From Odobenus rosmarus divergens (taxonomy: Eukaryota; Chordata; Mammalia; Carnivora; Odobenidae), in NCBI RefSeq assembly GCF_000321225.1, contig NW_004450285.1:4121148-4185147 (forward strand): a stretch of DNA of 64,000 nt, read 5' to 3'. Of the stretch, positions 1-11,957 are shown one piece after another (position 1 is the first letter of the stretch; every line of letters begins with the position of its first letter). Both the position numbers and the translations under genes were made by a program. Under the pieces are notes generated by a model that searched no databases, was not told where the DNA came from, and saw only the letters and a program-made list of their open reading frames with translations.

Positions 1-1612
1 TATAGAATGTTTCATCAGAACTTTTACTTTTCACCTAACCACTGTGGTATACTGGGGTATAACTAATACAGTGATAACAAGCAAGCATGCCATTCAACAA
101 ATCTAACCAATAATAGGCAAATGCCATTACTGAGAAAACAAGGCCCTGAATTTTAGCTAAATTAAATAGATGACTACAATCTTGATAGCTCATCCACACA
201 CTTAAAGGATATAATAGTTTTGAAGAGTGTATTAGTTTTTCTGTAAAAATCATGATTAATTTTATGTATCAAATTGTAAGATATATGCAAATTGAATCAC
301 TCTTCTCTCAAATGGCTGAAGTTTGTATGGATGACTTGATGGATTCCCCAAGTACCAACCTGGTCCAGAGATCCATTGAAAGTTTTAAATCAGGGCCATG
401 AAAAGATCAGATTTGCTGAGTTTACAGAGATCACTCTGGCTTCTATTTCAAGGATGGGTTGAGCGATCAATATTCAGGCAGGGACAACTTAAAGAAAAAC
501 GTTCTTTAGAGATAAACTTCATCAGTGAATTTTTTCTTAAGGGAAATTGAAGAAATGGAGAATTCTGGTTTGCTTTCAGTGCCCTTGACTTGTTTCTTTC
601 CTCCCCCACAATTTAAAAATAAAATCAGTTAATACTATTTATTCCATTAGTGTTAGTGCTAGTGGTTTTTTGATGTTTTTTGCTTAAGAGTTCATAAGTT
701 TATTGGATGCCTCAAAATTAAAATACCTTCTGAAAATTTATTTTTAAAATATATGTATAATTTATATTTGCATTTATATTAATATAAAAATACTTTTAAA
801 AATAATGTATTTTGAAATGTAAAGATTTTTAAGGGAAGAAAAAGACCTCATAATGGAGTTCTTAGATCTAGATTTCTGAAGAGGAGCAGGAATGTTATTT
901 TTTTTAACTAATGAAATTTTAAGAACATGTTGATGAAAAAGTAGTGATTACTGCCCGATGGGAATACTTGCACTCACCTTTCTCATGACTGATAGGATCA
1001 ACTACTGATTCCCTTCTTATTTTCGTGCTATTTCCAAGCCAGTATGTGAATGAAGCTATGTTTAAAACATTCATTTAATAAGTAGATATTTATTAAGACA
1101 TTTTTCTCCAAGATCTGAGTTTCCTTTTTAAGAAAATATTTTATAAATGCCTTTTCTGGTATTTTTCCTTCTTTTGAAAGTTGCTGCTTTAATGTTGAGC
1201 ACATGTATGATTCTGTCACATACGTAGCACATACATAGAATTCTGTTGCCAGTCTTTGTGTTATTTTCTACTTTTTCACCTATGCCTACTGTTGCCATTG
1301 CTGTTTGCGGCAGTCTGAACTTGTGCTTCTTCCACACTACTGAAATGCTTTTGCTGAAGTATGAATAACCTGTTGGTGAGGTACATTTCAGACTTTTCCT
1401 TACTGACCTCTTTGCTGCATTGGAGGATATTAGTCGATATTCATCTCACCAGTCACCAAAGAGTCAGTTTGCCTCTTACCATTCTTTTATATTTAAATTA
1501 AGAGTCAGTCCTGCCAGTTTTACCTTCTGAATATTTTCCTACTTCAGGCCTTAATTCTTGGGAGGACATTAGAAGCCTCCTGATTGGTCTTCTCCCTCTC
1601 CTAAACTGGCAG
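1..1612. other. TDRD3 intron 1, no recognised feature
   Basis: AT-rich sequence with only short chance reading frames and no repeat family I can name. Near its end, at 1507-1520 and 1603-1616, are the arms of a perfect 14-base inverted repeat. Assignment to TDRD3 intron 1 assumes the human-like first coding exon lies upstream. Confidence 0.5.
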
Positions 1613-1736
1613 GACTGGGTATTAAGGAGGGCACGTACTGCATGGAGCACTGACTGTTATACGCAAACAATGAATCATGGAACACTACATCAAAAACTAA
1701 TATAACATAATAAAATAAAAAAATGCAAAAAAAAAA
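1613..1736 (+). mobile_element. Young carnivoran LINE-1, 3' end fragment (sense)
   Basis: The stretch GGTATTAAGGAGGGCACG through AACACTACATCAAAAACTAA and an A-rich tail is the 3' terminus of a carnivore-specific L1. Its reverse complement closely matches the fragment at 63846-64000, which supports a shared family. It is strongly 5'-truncated, leaving only about 120 bases. It lacks a short segment present in the 63.9 kb copy before the terminal AACATAATAAAATAAA. Confidence 0.75.
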
Positions 1737-1779
1737 AGAGTAAGTTACCTAAAATGATTGTTTAACCTTTAGATTTCTT

Positions 1780-2465
1780 GTCACCTACAGGATGAAGTCT
1801 GTCTTCCTTACAAAGATTTGTATGTGCTCTTGTTTGTCTCTGGCTTCCTTTCTTGTTCCTTCCTCTCTGTAGTTGCCGCTCCAACATCATCAGCCTGCTT
1901 ATTGATCTCTCATGTATGCGGTATATTGGATATGATTATTGTGTCATTTCTCATCTTGCTCTTTCTGTCTGTAATGCTTTCCTCCATTTAAGTTAGTTGA
2001 TTCTTGCCTTTTATATTATCTTATTTAAGATTTATTTATTTATTTTAGAGAGAGAGAGCTTGCAAGTGGGGAGAGGAGCAGAGAAAGAGGGAGAGGGACA
2101 GAAGCAGACTCCCTGCTGAGTGGTGAGCCCCATGCTAATGCCTACGCCGAGTGTCTCAATCCCAGGACCCAGAGACCATGACCTGAGCTGAAATTAAGAG
2201 TCAGTCTCTTAACCGACTGAGCCACCCAGGCGCCCTGCCTTTCATTTTAAAACATAGCCATCCTCTTTTATAGGAAGTCTTCTCTAACAGGAAGAAGGTG
2301 TCCTTTCTTTGAGTTCCTATAATATTTTATCTCTAGCTCATTGTGCTGTAATTATTCATATGTCTCTGCAAGTCAGCTAAGCTTCACTGGAACTAAATTT
2401 ATTTGAAGTCAGTGACTATGTTCTTTTTTTATCTTTGAATTCCTAGGACTAGGAGCTCAAATGTT
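1780..2465 (+). repeat. L2 LINE 3' fragment, split by a SINE
   Basis: The segments on both sides of the SINE at 2019-2235 resemble the L2 3' region: GGAAGTCTTCTCTAACAGGA, then CCTATAATATTTTATCTCTA, then an AAGTCAGTGACTATGTTC segment matching the L2 'gagggcagggactgtgtc' block. It is diverged and old. Confidence 0.6.
2019..2235 (-). mobile_element. Can-SINE (tRNA-Lys derived), reverse
   Basis: The reverse tail (AAGATTTATTTATTTATTTT), the GAGAGAGAGA block and the reverse head ending GAGCCACCCAGGCGCCC are all present. Possible diverged target duplications (TGCCTTTTATATTA / TGCCTTTCATTTTA) flank it, showing insertion into the older L2. Confidence 0.93.
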
Positions 2466-2479
2466 TACTGATAAAGAAA

Positions 2480-3957
2480 GTGATGGGACTTTTCTTTTTT
2501 AATTGCATTGTAATTAACATACCTTAAAATGTGTAGGTCTTAAGTGTTTAGTGCAGTAGGTTTTGATAGTTGGGTGCACTTAATGGAACCACCATTCCAA
2601 ACAAAATACAAAACATTTCTGTCACCCAAGAAAGTTTTCTCATGCTCTGTCCCTTCCACTGGCCTGTTCCTTCCAGGTCATCTTTTTCTGACATTTGTCA
2701 TCATGAATTAATTTTCTTGTACTTGGACATCATAAAAATGGAATTATTTTTGCCTGACTTCTTAGAAGCTTGACATGTTTTTGAGATTCATTGATGTTCT
2801 TGCCTGTATCAGTAGTTCATTCTTTTTTTATTGTTGAGTGGTATTACATGTTAACTGTGCCATAATTTGTTTAGTATGCCATTTAGGGTTGTTTTTTGTG
2901 TCTGGTTATTAGGAATAAGACTGTGAACATCTTACACAAGTATTTTTGTGGGCCTATGTTTTCATTTCTCTTGAATAAATATCGAGGAGTGGAATTGGTG
3001 AATCACAGGGCAGATTTATGTTTATCTTTATCAGAAATAGCCACTTTATTTCACAGATGTGACATTTTACACTCTTAACAATGTGTGGGACATCTGGATT
3101 CTCTACTTTCTCACCAAAATTCAATGTTTTCAGTCCTTTTAATTTTAGCCATTCATGCTGATATGAAATGGTATCTCATTCTGATTTTAATGTGTATTTT
3201 CTTGATGATTAAATTTATTAAGATACTGAGCCCTTTTTCATGTGCTTATTGGCCATTTGTATATATTATGAAGTATCTATTTGAGTCTTTTGCCCACTTA
3301 AAAAAATTGGATTCTTTGACTTTTTAATACTGATTTGTAGGAATTGTTTATATGTTCTAGATATGTCTTTTGACAACTACATATGCTGTGAATGTATTTT
3401 TCCATCTTTTTTTGGTTTATTTTTTTTAGTAGTGTCTTTTGATATTAGAAATGTTTAATTTTGGTGAAGATGAGTTTTGTCAATTTTTTCTTTTGTGATT
3501 AGTGCATTTTATGTTCTGTCTAAAAATTGTTGCCTACCTCAAGTTGTGGAAATATTCTTTTATGGTTCCTTCCAGAAGCTTTAGGGTTATATTTAGATAT
3601 ATGTCCTAATTAATTTTATGTAGAGAGTGGGAAAGAGGCTGGTTTATTTATTTTTATGCAACTATTCAGTTGTTTCAGTAATATTTGTTAAAAAGATTTT
3701 TCTTTCCCTATTGGATTGACTTGGCATTTTGGTTGAAGATCTATTGACCATATTCTGTGTGTCTATATTTAGACACTATTCTGTTTGCTTGTTCTAGTTG
3801 ATTTTTCCCATGCCCATATCATACTGTTTTGATTAATGAAACTTAATAGAAGAAATGTTATCAATTAGTGTAAGCCCTCATCTTTTCTTGAGTGTAGTTT
3901 GACTATCCTTGATCTTTTGCATTTCCATATGAATTTTAGAATCAGCTTATCTATTTA
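2480..3957 (-). mobile_element. Old LINE-1, 3' UTR and ORF2 C-terminal region, antisense
   Basis: The + strand carries the familiar reverse complement of a mammalian L1 3' end: a TTGCATTGTAATTAACATAC-type opening, 'GAGATTCATTGATG', 'GAGTGGTATTACATG', 'GGAATTGGTGAATCAC', 'GGTATCTCATTCTGATTTTA' and 'TTTGCATTTCCATATGAATT'. Reading frames are broken throughout and no protein survives. It ends abruptly near 3957, where 700 bases of other sequence separate it from the next antisense L1 block. Confidence 0.85.
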
Positions 3958-4689
3958 TTGAACAAAGCACACTCAGACTTCTGATAGCTAAAAAATGGTA
4001 ATAGTGTCGTGAACAAGCTCCCCAAATCTTTTTAAACTGTATAAATAACTGCACACATATGAAAATTCTGTGTAAAAAACACACTCTCAACATTATGTAA
4101 AGACAGAGAATGCTGAAACTATCAAATAGCTGAGGATAAAAAGAAATATTAACGAAAACCAGCACCACTCCAACCCTGTCGTACTGTGGGGCTTTGGTGA
4201 TTCAAGGCAGACCTTGTAAAACTATTGGAAAAGCAGAGTAGAGATGAAAATGAAATGGTTTGGGAGTGAATAGGAATGACTACCAGAAAGATGAAATCTA
4301 CCCTAGATCTGAAAATACTAAGGTAACTTGGCATATCAGGAAAGTATTTTAAAGTTGCATATCTTAAAGGGACAGGTTCCAATTAAGGGCCCCAGGTGGG
4401 AGATTTAAAGTGATAGGTGCTGTACAGTGAGCAGGCATACAACTTAAAAAGTATTAGATGCAATATAAAGGAAAAGGAATGTGATTTAAAGGGACAGACT
4501 CTGTGTAAAAGATTAAGACTAATTTCAAAGAATAGGAATTAAAAGGATGATCCTTCAACTATATTGCTTCTGGGAGAGAAAAAAGGCAAAAAGGAAGGAA
4601 AAAGCTTCCTTTGGCCATTTGGTTGTAAAGAGGAAAAGAAGAAAAAGGGAAAAGTTAGACTCTTACAAGACAATAGAACCACATAATTG
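3958..4689. other. Unclassified sequence between two antisense L1 blocks
   Basis: About 730 bases of A- and G-rich sequence with no family I recognise. It interrupts what could have been one antisense L1, so it may be an insertion or a junction between two separate L1 copies. Confidence 0.5.
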
Positions 4690-6325
4690 GAGGATTCACA
4701 TTCCTCCTACCCCCACATACTAATTTTGTATCCTGCAACTTTACTGAACTTATATATCAGTTCTAGTAGTTTTTTGGTGGAGCCTTTACGGTTTTCTATA
4801 TATTGTATCATGTCATCTGCAAATAGTGAAAAGTTTTCTTCCTTCCCAATTTGGATGCCTTTTATTTCTTTTTGTTATCTGATTGCTGTGGCCAGGGCTT
4901 CCAGGACTCTGTTGAATAGAAGGGGTGAGAGTGGAGTCCTTATCTTGTTCTGATCTAAGGAAAAGCTCTGTTTTTTCCCATTGAGTATGTTAGCTGTGGC
5001 TTTTTCATATATGGTGTTTATTGTTTAGCGATGTTTCCTCTAACCCCACTTTTGAAAGTTTTTGTCGTGAATGGATATTGAATTCCATCAAATGCTTTTC
5101 TGCATCTGTTGAGATGATCATATGATTTTTATCCTTCATTTTAGTAATGTGATGTGTCACATAGATTGATTTGCAAATATTGAACTACCTTTGCATCCCA
5201 GGAATAAATCCACTTGATTGTGGTGAATAATCTTTTTAATGTATTGTTGTATACAGTTTGCTAATATTTTGTTGAGGATTTTTGCATTTATATTTGTCAG
5301 AGATATTGGCCTGTAGTTCTCTCTCTTCTTTTAGTGTCTTTATCTGGTTTTGGTATCAGGGTAATGTTGGGCTTATAGAATAAATAAATTGTAAAATAGA
5401 TAAAGCCTTCCTTCCTCTTCTGTTTTTTGGAATAGTTTGAGAAGAATAGGTATTAACTCTTCTTTAAATGTTTGGGAGAATTCACCTGTGAAGCCATCTG
5501 GTCTTTTTTTGGGGAGTTTTTTGATTACTGATTCAATTTCATTGCTAGTAATTGGTCTGTTCACATTTTCTATTTCTTCCTGATTCAGTTTCCTTAAAGT
5601 TTCTAAGACTTTATCCATTTCTTCTAGGTTGTCCAGTTTGCTGGCATATAATTTTTCATATTATTTTCTTACAGTATTTTATGGTTTTTTTGTTGTTTCT
5701 CCTTTTTAATTTCTGATTTTATTTATTTGAATCCTCTCTCTTTCTCTCCCCCTCTCTTTATGAGTCTGCTAAAGATTTATCAGTTTTGTTTATCTTTTCA
5801 CAGAACCAGCTTCTGATTTCATTTTTCTGTTTTATTGTTTATTAAGTCTCTATTTCATTTATTTCTACTTTAATCTTTATTTTTCCTTCCTTTTACTGGC
5901 TTTGGGCTTTGTTTGTTCTTCTTTTTCTAGCTCCTTTAGGTGTAAGGTTAGGTTGTTTATTTGAGATTTTTCTTGGCTTCTTGAAGTAGGCCTATATTGC
6001 TGTAAACTTCCCACTTAGAACAGCTTTTGCTGCATCCCAAAGTTTAGGACCATTGTGTTTTCATTTTCATTTGTCTCCGTGTGTTTTTTGATTTCCTCTT
6101 TGATTCCTTGGTTGACCCATTCATTGTTTAGTAGCATGTATTTAGCCTTCATGTACTTGTGTTCTTTCTAGATTTTTTTCTTGTGGTTGATTTCTAGTTT
6201 CATACCAGTGTGTTCTGAAAAGATGAACAATATTATTTCAGTCTTTTAGAGTTTATTGAGACTTGCTTTTTGGCCTAACGTGATCTTTTCTGGAAAATGT
6301 TCTATGTGCGCTTGAAGGTGTCTTT
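4690..6325 (-). mobile_element. Old LINE-1 ORF2 (reverse transcriptase and upstream region), antisense
   Basis: Reading the - strand gives L1 ORF2 protein remnants. At 5373-5618 a frame of about 80 codons contains [20 protein letters not shown] and then [20 protein letters not shown], the conserved stretch at the start of the L1 reverse transcriptase. The + strand also shows 'TTGTATCCTGCAACTTTACT', 'ATCATGTCATCTGCAAATAG' and 'GCTGCATCCCAAAGTTTAGG', standard antisense L1 landmarks. Frameshifts and stops make it non-functional. Intactness of the short frame suggests a moderately old copy. Confidence 0.92.
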
Positions 6326-6670
6326 TAAATTTTAAGCCATATAAAAATAGTTTTCAATATGTCATAACTTAAGGAATTTTGTACTTCCCATGCCTTCTGA
6401 GAAATCTGGAAGATGAGTTTCATCCAAACAAATGATGTTTGGGAAACTTCACTAAAAGGTTTGATGGTGAACATTTAAAAACATATTTAAATATATGTAT
6501 AAGACTGAAAGAAAGATGGGGATGGAAAACTAATGTGAAAATGTTATATATTGTGACAACATTAGAAACGATGAAACTAGAAAGCAGGAGAGGGGAGAAG
6601 GAAAGAGGAAAATAGGCAACAGGTATTACAGAATACCACAAGCACCTGATAAGCCAGATGTTAAAAAGTT
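6326..6670. other. Unclassified spacer
   Basis: About 340 bases of A-rich sequence between the antisense L1 and a SINE. I see no recognisable feature. Confidence 0.5.
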
Positions 6671-6685
6671 AAATGAGGAAACTGG

Positions 6686-6883
6686 GGGCGCCTGGGTGGC
6701 TCAGTCGTTAAGCGTCTGCCTTCGGCTCAGGTCCTGATCCCAGGGTCCTGGGATTGAGTCCCGCATCGGGCTCCCTGCTCGGGGAGGAGTCTGCTTCTCC
6801 CTCTCCCTCTCCCTCTCTCCCTGCTTGTGCGCTCTCTCTCTCTGTGCCAAATAAATAAGTAAAAATCTTAAAAAAAAATAAAT
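6686..6883 (+). mobile_element. Can-SINE, forward, with perfect target duplication
   Basis: The head GGGCGCCTGGGTGGCTCAG, the CT-rich block and an AAATAAATAAG tail are complete. The 15-base duplication AAATGAGGAAACTGG occurs exactly at 6671-6685 and 6884-6898, which defines the ends and suggests a fairly recent insertion. Confidence 0.97.
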
Positions 6884-8042
6884 AAATGAGGAAACTGGAC
6901 TCAAGGGAATTAAAAAAGGTAAAAATACAAAGGCACTACTAGAACAAAAATACAGAACTTTGTGAAAAAAATTGCAAAGAATACACATCGTATGGACAAA
7001 GAAATGCTAAGAATAACAAAATTCTCTAACAAAGAGAGGTACTTTAAAATAAAATTATTCAGAATGGCTAAAAGTGAAAGGATGGTCAAAAGTATCAGTT
7101 GGACAAAAGGACCAGACAAATGGAAACAATATGAGAACAGGGATAGTGATCTTGATACCAGATATGGTAGAATTCGAGTCCAAAAGCTTTAAATGTGACA
7201 AAGAAGGTTAATGCTAAAACCTGTCCTTGGCAATTAAGATACTATATTTATGAATATGCATCAAATAACATAGCAGCTACTTTTCTGAAACAAAACCCAC
7301 AGGAGAGGTAGGGGCACATAGATAGAAGCATACAAATAATGGACTTCACTACACCGCTTTCATTATTAAGTACATCAAGTGGACAGATAAGGAGATAGAA
7401 GATCTAAACAATATAATCAATGAGGCTGATGTTATGGATGCATATTAAATGCTACACTTTGATAATAGAGAATACACATTTCTATTGAGGGCCTATGGCA
7501 CATTGACAAAATTGATTATGTATTAGGTTATAAAGAAAGCTTTAGTAACATCTATGAAGTCGAAGTATTACAAGCAACATTCTGATTACATTGCAATAAA
7601 ACTAGAGCTTACTAACATAAGTAAAATGTTCTCTTCCATCTGGAAATTAAAAAAATGATCAAAAGGTTCCTTAGTAAAATGGAAATAGAATTAAAATCAT
7701 GGAGTTGAACATAACAACAGTGAAGACACTGCATATCATAATCTGTGTGATATATTTAAAGCAATAATCAGAAGAATTCCTTGCACTAACCATTGTCATC
7801 AATAAAAATGAAAAAATAAAAATAAGTGAATTAAATTTCTAGTTTAAAAAATAAAAAACTAGAGGAAGAACAACAAAGCAAGGCAAAAGAAAGCCCAAGG
7901 AAGAAAAATAATGAAGATAAAAGCAAAAACTAATGAGGGAGAATAGAAAAACAGTAACTCTAATAAATAAACCAGGTTCCTGGTATGTTTTTCTCCCTGG
8001 CCATGCAGTAACTTTTTAAAAACTGGCAGCATTATTGATATC

Positions 8043-8435
8043 ATAAAATTTACCTTTTTAAAGTGTACAGTTCAGCAACTTTTAGCATATTCACAAAGTT
8101 GTACAGTCATCACCACAATCTAATTCTACAACATTTTTATTAACCAAAAAGAAGGCTTGTACCCATTAGCCATTCCCCCACTCCTTTTTCTTCAAGCCCC
8201 GGGGAACCTCTAATCTGCTTTCTGTCTCGGTGGATTTGCCTATGGATATTTCATATAAACAGAATCATACAATACGTGACATTAGATATTTGGTTTCTTT
8301 CATTTAGCATAATGTTCTTATGATTTGCTCATGTTGTAGCATGTATCAGTACTTCATTTTATGGCTGAATAGTATTCCATTTATGGGACTAACCACATTT
8401 TGTTTATATCCATTCATCACTTGATGAACAATACT
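8043..8435 (-). mobile_element. LINE-1 3' end, antisense, nested inside a sense L1
   Basis: The landmarks 'AAAGTGTACAGTTCAGCAAC', 'GTACAGTCATCACCACAATC', 'AAACAGAATCATACAATACG' and 'GAATAGTATTCCATTTATGG' mark an antisense L1 3' region. It lies between two halves of the sense ORF2 remnant. Confidence 0.8.
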
Positions 8436-9117
8436 AGTGTTTTTGAAAAGTTAACAAAACAGGCAAATCATTACCTAACTTATTCAAGGGAAAAAAGAAA
8501 GGACAAATATGTAAAATAAGAAATAATAAGGGGAAGTAACAATTGAAACCAAATAAATAAAAAATATCATGAGGCCACTTTGCAAATACTTTTGAAAACC
8601 TTTAGGAAATAAGTAATTTTCTAGGAAAATACAAATTACTAAAGTTAGCCCTATTAGAGCAGACCATAAAAACAACAGAAAAAATTATCAAGGAATGACC
8701 CCCCAGAAGCACTCAGGCTCAGGTGGTTTTGCAGGGGAATTCTATCAGACCTTCACATAACATATAATCCTAAATATTTTGTAAATGATTCCAGGAAAAA
8801 AGACGGAAAACTTCCTAATTCCTTTTATGAAGGAAGTGTAACACTGAAGCTTAAACCATATAAACAGCACAAAGAAGAAAAACTATAGACAATGCAACTC
8901 ATTAATATTGACATAAAATTTCTAAACAATATCAAACAAAATTCAGTACCATATTAAGAAAGAAATACACATGTTTGGTTAAATATTAAGAAACCTATTA
9001 GTATCATAGACCATGTTAAGAAATCTAAGGAAAAAAAATCATATTATCTCCATTGATGCAGATTTTGAAAGCCTTTGAGAAAATTGAGCATCCACTCATG
9101 ATAAAAACACTCAAGAA

Positions 9118-9310
9118 GGGGCGCTGGGTGGCTCAGTCGTTAAGCGTCTGCCTTCGGCTCAGGTCATGATCCCAGGGTCCTGGGATCGAGCCCTGCATCG
9201 GGCTCCCTGCTCAGCAGGAAACCTGCTTCTCCCTCTCCCACTCCCCCTGCTTGTGTTCCTGTTCCATCTCTCGCTGTGTCTCTCTGTCAAATAAATAAAT
9301 AAAATAAAAT
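9118..9310 (+). mobile_element. Can-SINE, forward, nested in sense L1
   Basis: The head is GGGCGCTGGGTGGCTCAGTC, missing one base of the usual GCGCCTGG. A 14-base duplication AAAACACTCAAGAA at 9104-9117 and 9311-9324 marks the insertion into L1 ORF2. Confidence 0.96.
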
Positions 9311-10230
9311 AAAACACTCAAGAAAATAGGAATCAAGGGATACTTCTTTAACTTGATAAAATATATAACTTAGTCTTAAAGCCCCTATCTTACTTAATGG
9401 GGAACACACAAAATCATTAACAAGGCAAGGATGCCCACTACTCTTAACTATTCAACATTGTACCAGAGATATTAGCCAGTGTATTATACAAGATAAATCA
9501 GGGTAAAGAAGTTATAAAACTGTCTCAATCTGCAGATGATACACCTGGAAACCCCAGAGAATCAATGATAAAAACTAAATCCAATAATAAAATAATTTAG
9601 AGAAGTAGCAGGATATAAAATTAATATACGAAAATCAATTCCTTCGTACACACCAGTTATAAATAGGAAAAAAATGATAGCACATGTTTACCATAGAAAC
9701 AAGATTAAATATGTAGGAATAAATTTAACAAATGTGCAAAAGCTATATGAAGAAAAATTTAAAACACTCACTAAAGACACAAAAGTAAAATTGGAAAGAC
9801 ATCCTTGTTTTTAGATGGAACAACTCAACATTATAAGGATGTCAGTTCTCCCTAAGTTAGTTTATAAATTCAGTAAAATCACAGTAAAAATATCAACAAG
9901 TTACTTTATAGAATTAGGCAAGTGGATACTAAAATTTACATTAAAAATGTGAGAATACCCAGGAAAACCCTTAAAAAAGAAAAAACTATGTAGGAGTAGA
10001 GGGAATAGTCCTATCAAACATTAAGTTATAAAGCCTCTATAATTATGACACTGTGGTACTGTTGCATGAATAGAAAAGCAGACTAGTAAATTGAACAAAA
10101 AGTCCTGAATTAGACTCAAGTACAAATGGAAATTAAGTATGTGGCAAAGGTTCCAATAAGGAGAGAAACCCACACAGTAATTTGAACGGAGAAAATTTAG
10201 TATAAAAATTATGAAGTGTAACAGGATACT

Positions 10231-10740
10231 GGAGTAATGAAGGCTTATCTAGTAAGAAGTAAAGAGAATTCCAGAGCATCTAGGAATAGCAGATATAAAG
10301 AGCAGCTGGTGCCGCCACTTGGGAGGAAGAACGTCCCCTGTCCTTAGGGTTGAGATTCAGACCACATTGAAGAGGACAGTGAATGGGAGTGGAGTTGCTG
10401 TGGTCCTGCACTGGCAGAACTTGCTGGAAATCACTTCTTTGGAACTTGTGGAAATTTACCTTTAAGATGTAAGGAAAAGCTAGCTGTTCACAAGGGATAA
10501 ATCTTCCTGGAGTCTCTCCCCTGTGCAACCACCTGAGGGATGGTGCTGGTTTTCTACAAGCCTGCGCTGTAGGAGCGAGCACACTTGAATCATGAAGCAG
10601 AACCCATTTACCTTGCAGGCCCCAGTGCCCTCTACTGACAAAGCTTAACATGGTGCCAGGTGCCAAAGAAACCTATGTAAAGGGCTCAGATTCATTTTCA
10701 CAGTTCAGGCAACACAAGTGAATTTGGGGCTGAAAAACAG
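10231..10740. repeat. Unidentified medium-reiteration-like segment inserted in L1
   Basis: This 500-base block is richer in G and C than its surroundings and lacks L1 character, while L1 ORF2 landmarks occur on both sides. I suspect an old interspersed repeat but cannot name the family. A 128-codon frame on the - strand (10280-10666) shows no conserved protein motif and I do not call it a gene. Confidence 0.4.
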
Positions 10741-11160
10741 ATTACTGGCATAGGCAACATCTCAGAGCAGTACAATGAAAACTCACCTTTGAAAGCATGT
10801 TACTTGGACAACTTGGTAGCCATTTGGAGAATGATAAAATTATATCCATGTCTTTATACCATAACACACAATAAACTCCAAATTGATTACAGTCTACTTG
10901 AAACCATATATGTAGTAGAAGAAAATGTGGGAAGGGCAATTCACACACAAAAAGACAAAAATTGTTCTCAAACATGAAAAATTGTTCACACTTAGACATG
11001 CAAATTAAAGTGACACTGGGATATACTAGAACACCCATAGGGTGGCAAAAGTTTTAAAATATATGTCACATTCTGTTGGCAAGGTTGTGATGAAACAGAC
11101 ACTCTCTAAGTTGCTGTTGTGAATGCAAATTGATATAACTATTGCAGTGGGCAGTCTGGC
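10741..11160 (+). mobile_element. LINE-1 ORF2 3' portion, sense
   Basis: Sequence such as ATAATAAACTCCAAATTGAT-like text near 10868, 'GAAGAAAATGTGGGAAGGGC' and 'TGCAAATTAAAGTGACACTG' continues the sense L1 interrupted at about 10230. It is decayed and has no usable frame. Confidence 0.75.
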
Positions 11161-11727
11161 CCTGCTTCCTCCCTCTTCCTGCGTTGAAGGCCTGGAGTGC
11201 CTTCCAGTGCTTTCTCCTAGTTCTCCTGGGAGCCTCAAGCCTCTGGTCGCTGAACAATGTGAGCATCTCAGGGGACTTCTCTCAATTCTTTTGCCCCACT
11301 TCCTGCTTTTAGTAGTTGAAAAGTCTGGAGTTAATTCATTATTTAATATAATTATTAATGTGGCTTATTTTAGTCTCCCACTTTATTATTTGTTTTCTCT
11401 TTATCCCAGTTGTTCATTGTGCTTTTTCTACCTTCTTTTTGGTGCAGCATGTATTTTTTAGTATATTGCTTTGTCTCCTGAATTGACTTTCATTATATCT
11501 CTTAGTGTCATTTCAAAAATGTCTGCTCTTCTAGAGAGATTACAGTATGAATCTTTACATTATCACAGTCTACCTTCAAATAATAATACTTAATGAACAA
11601 TGTAAGAATTGTACAGTAGTGTAATTTTATTTATCCCTGTCTGCCCATTGTCCTTCTGATTTTTCATAGTATTTTTATTATTTCACTTTAAATAATCTAT
11701 AGTCTTAAAGAAATTTGCATATATATG
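11161..11727. other. Unclassified AT-rich sequence, possibly old LINE
   Basis: Nothing definite. The text near 11340-11520 has the flavour of an antisense LINE 3' region but is too diverged for me to assign. Confidence 0.35.
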
Positions 11728-11739
11728 CAAAGGTAGTTT

Positions 11740-11945
11740 TCCCTTTTTTTTTTTTTTAAGATTTTATTTATTTGAGATAGAGCGACAGTGAGAGAGAGAG
11801 AGAGCACAAGCAGGGGGAGCGGCAGGCAAGGGGAGAAGCAGGCTCCCTGAGCAGGGAGCTGATGCAGGGCTCAATCCCAGGACTCTGGGATCATGACCTG
11901 AGCTGAAGGCAGATGCTTAACCAACTGAGCCACCCAGGCGCCCTA
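11740..11945 (-). mobile_element. Can-SINE, reverse
   Basis: Poly-T and AAGATTTTATTTATTTGAGA open it; GAGCCACCCAGGCGCCCT closes it. The target duplication CAAAGGTAGTTT is found at 11728-11739 and 11946-11957. Confidence 0.96.
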
Positions 11946-11957
11946 CAAAGGTAGTTT

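Larger units (their letters stand above)
6990..10230 (+). mobile_element. Old LINE-1 ORF2, sense, interrupted by two insertions
   Basis: The + strand follows L1 ORF2 from the endonuclease region (GGAGATAGAAGATCTAAACA, GAGAATACACATTTCTATTG, AAAATTGATTATGTATTAGG) through the reverse transcriptase ('CATTGATGCAGATTTTGAAA', 'AACAAGGCAAGGATGCCCAC', 'CTGCAGATGATACACC') to the region around 'AGACTCAAGTACAAATGG'. Stops and frameshifts are dense, so no protein is made. An antisense L1 3' end (8043-8435) and a Can-SINE (9118-9310) sit inside it. The motif corresponding to the catalytic YADD appears as the decayed CTGCAGATGATACA. Confidence 0.85.

Noticed and set aside
5373..5618. Independent gene on the - strand with RT-like protein
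   Set aside because: The frame is a short intact piece of L1 ORF2 flanked by frameshifts; no promoter or continuation is visible.
10280..10666. 128-codon - strand frame
   Set aside because: No domain recognised, sits in a repeat-like insert within an L1, no regulatory context.
2480..11160. Twin-priming inversion of a single L1
   Set aside because: The antisense and sense parts cover overlapping portions of ORF2, whereas twin priming gives adjacent, mostly non-overlapping parts. Two separate insertions are simpler.
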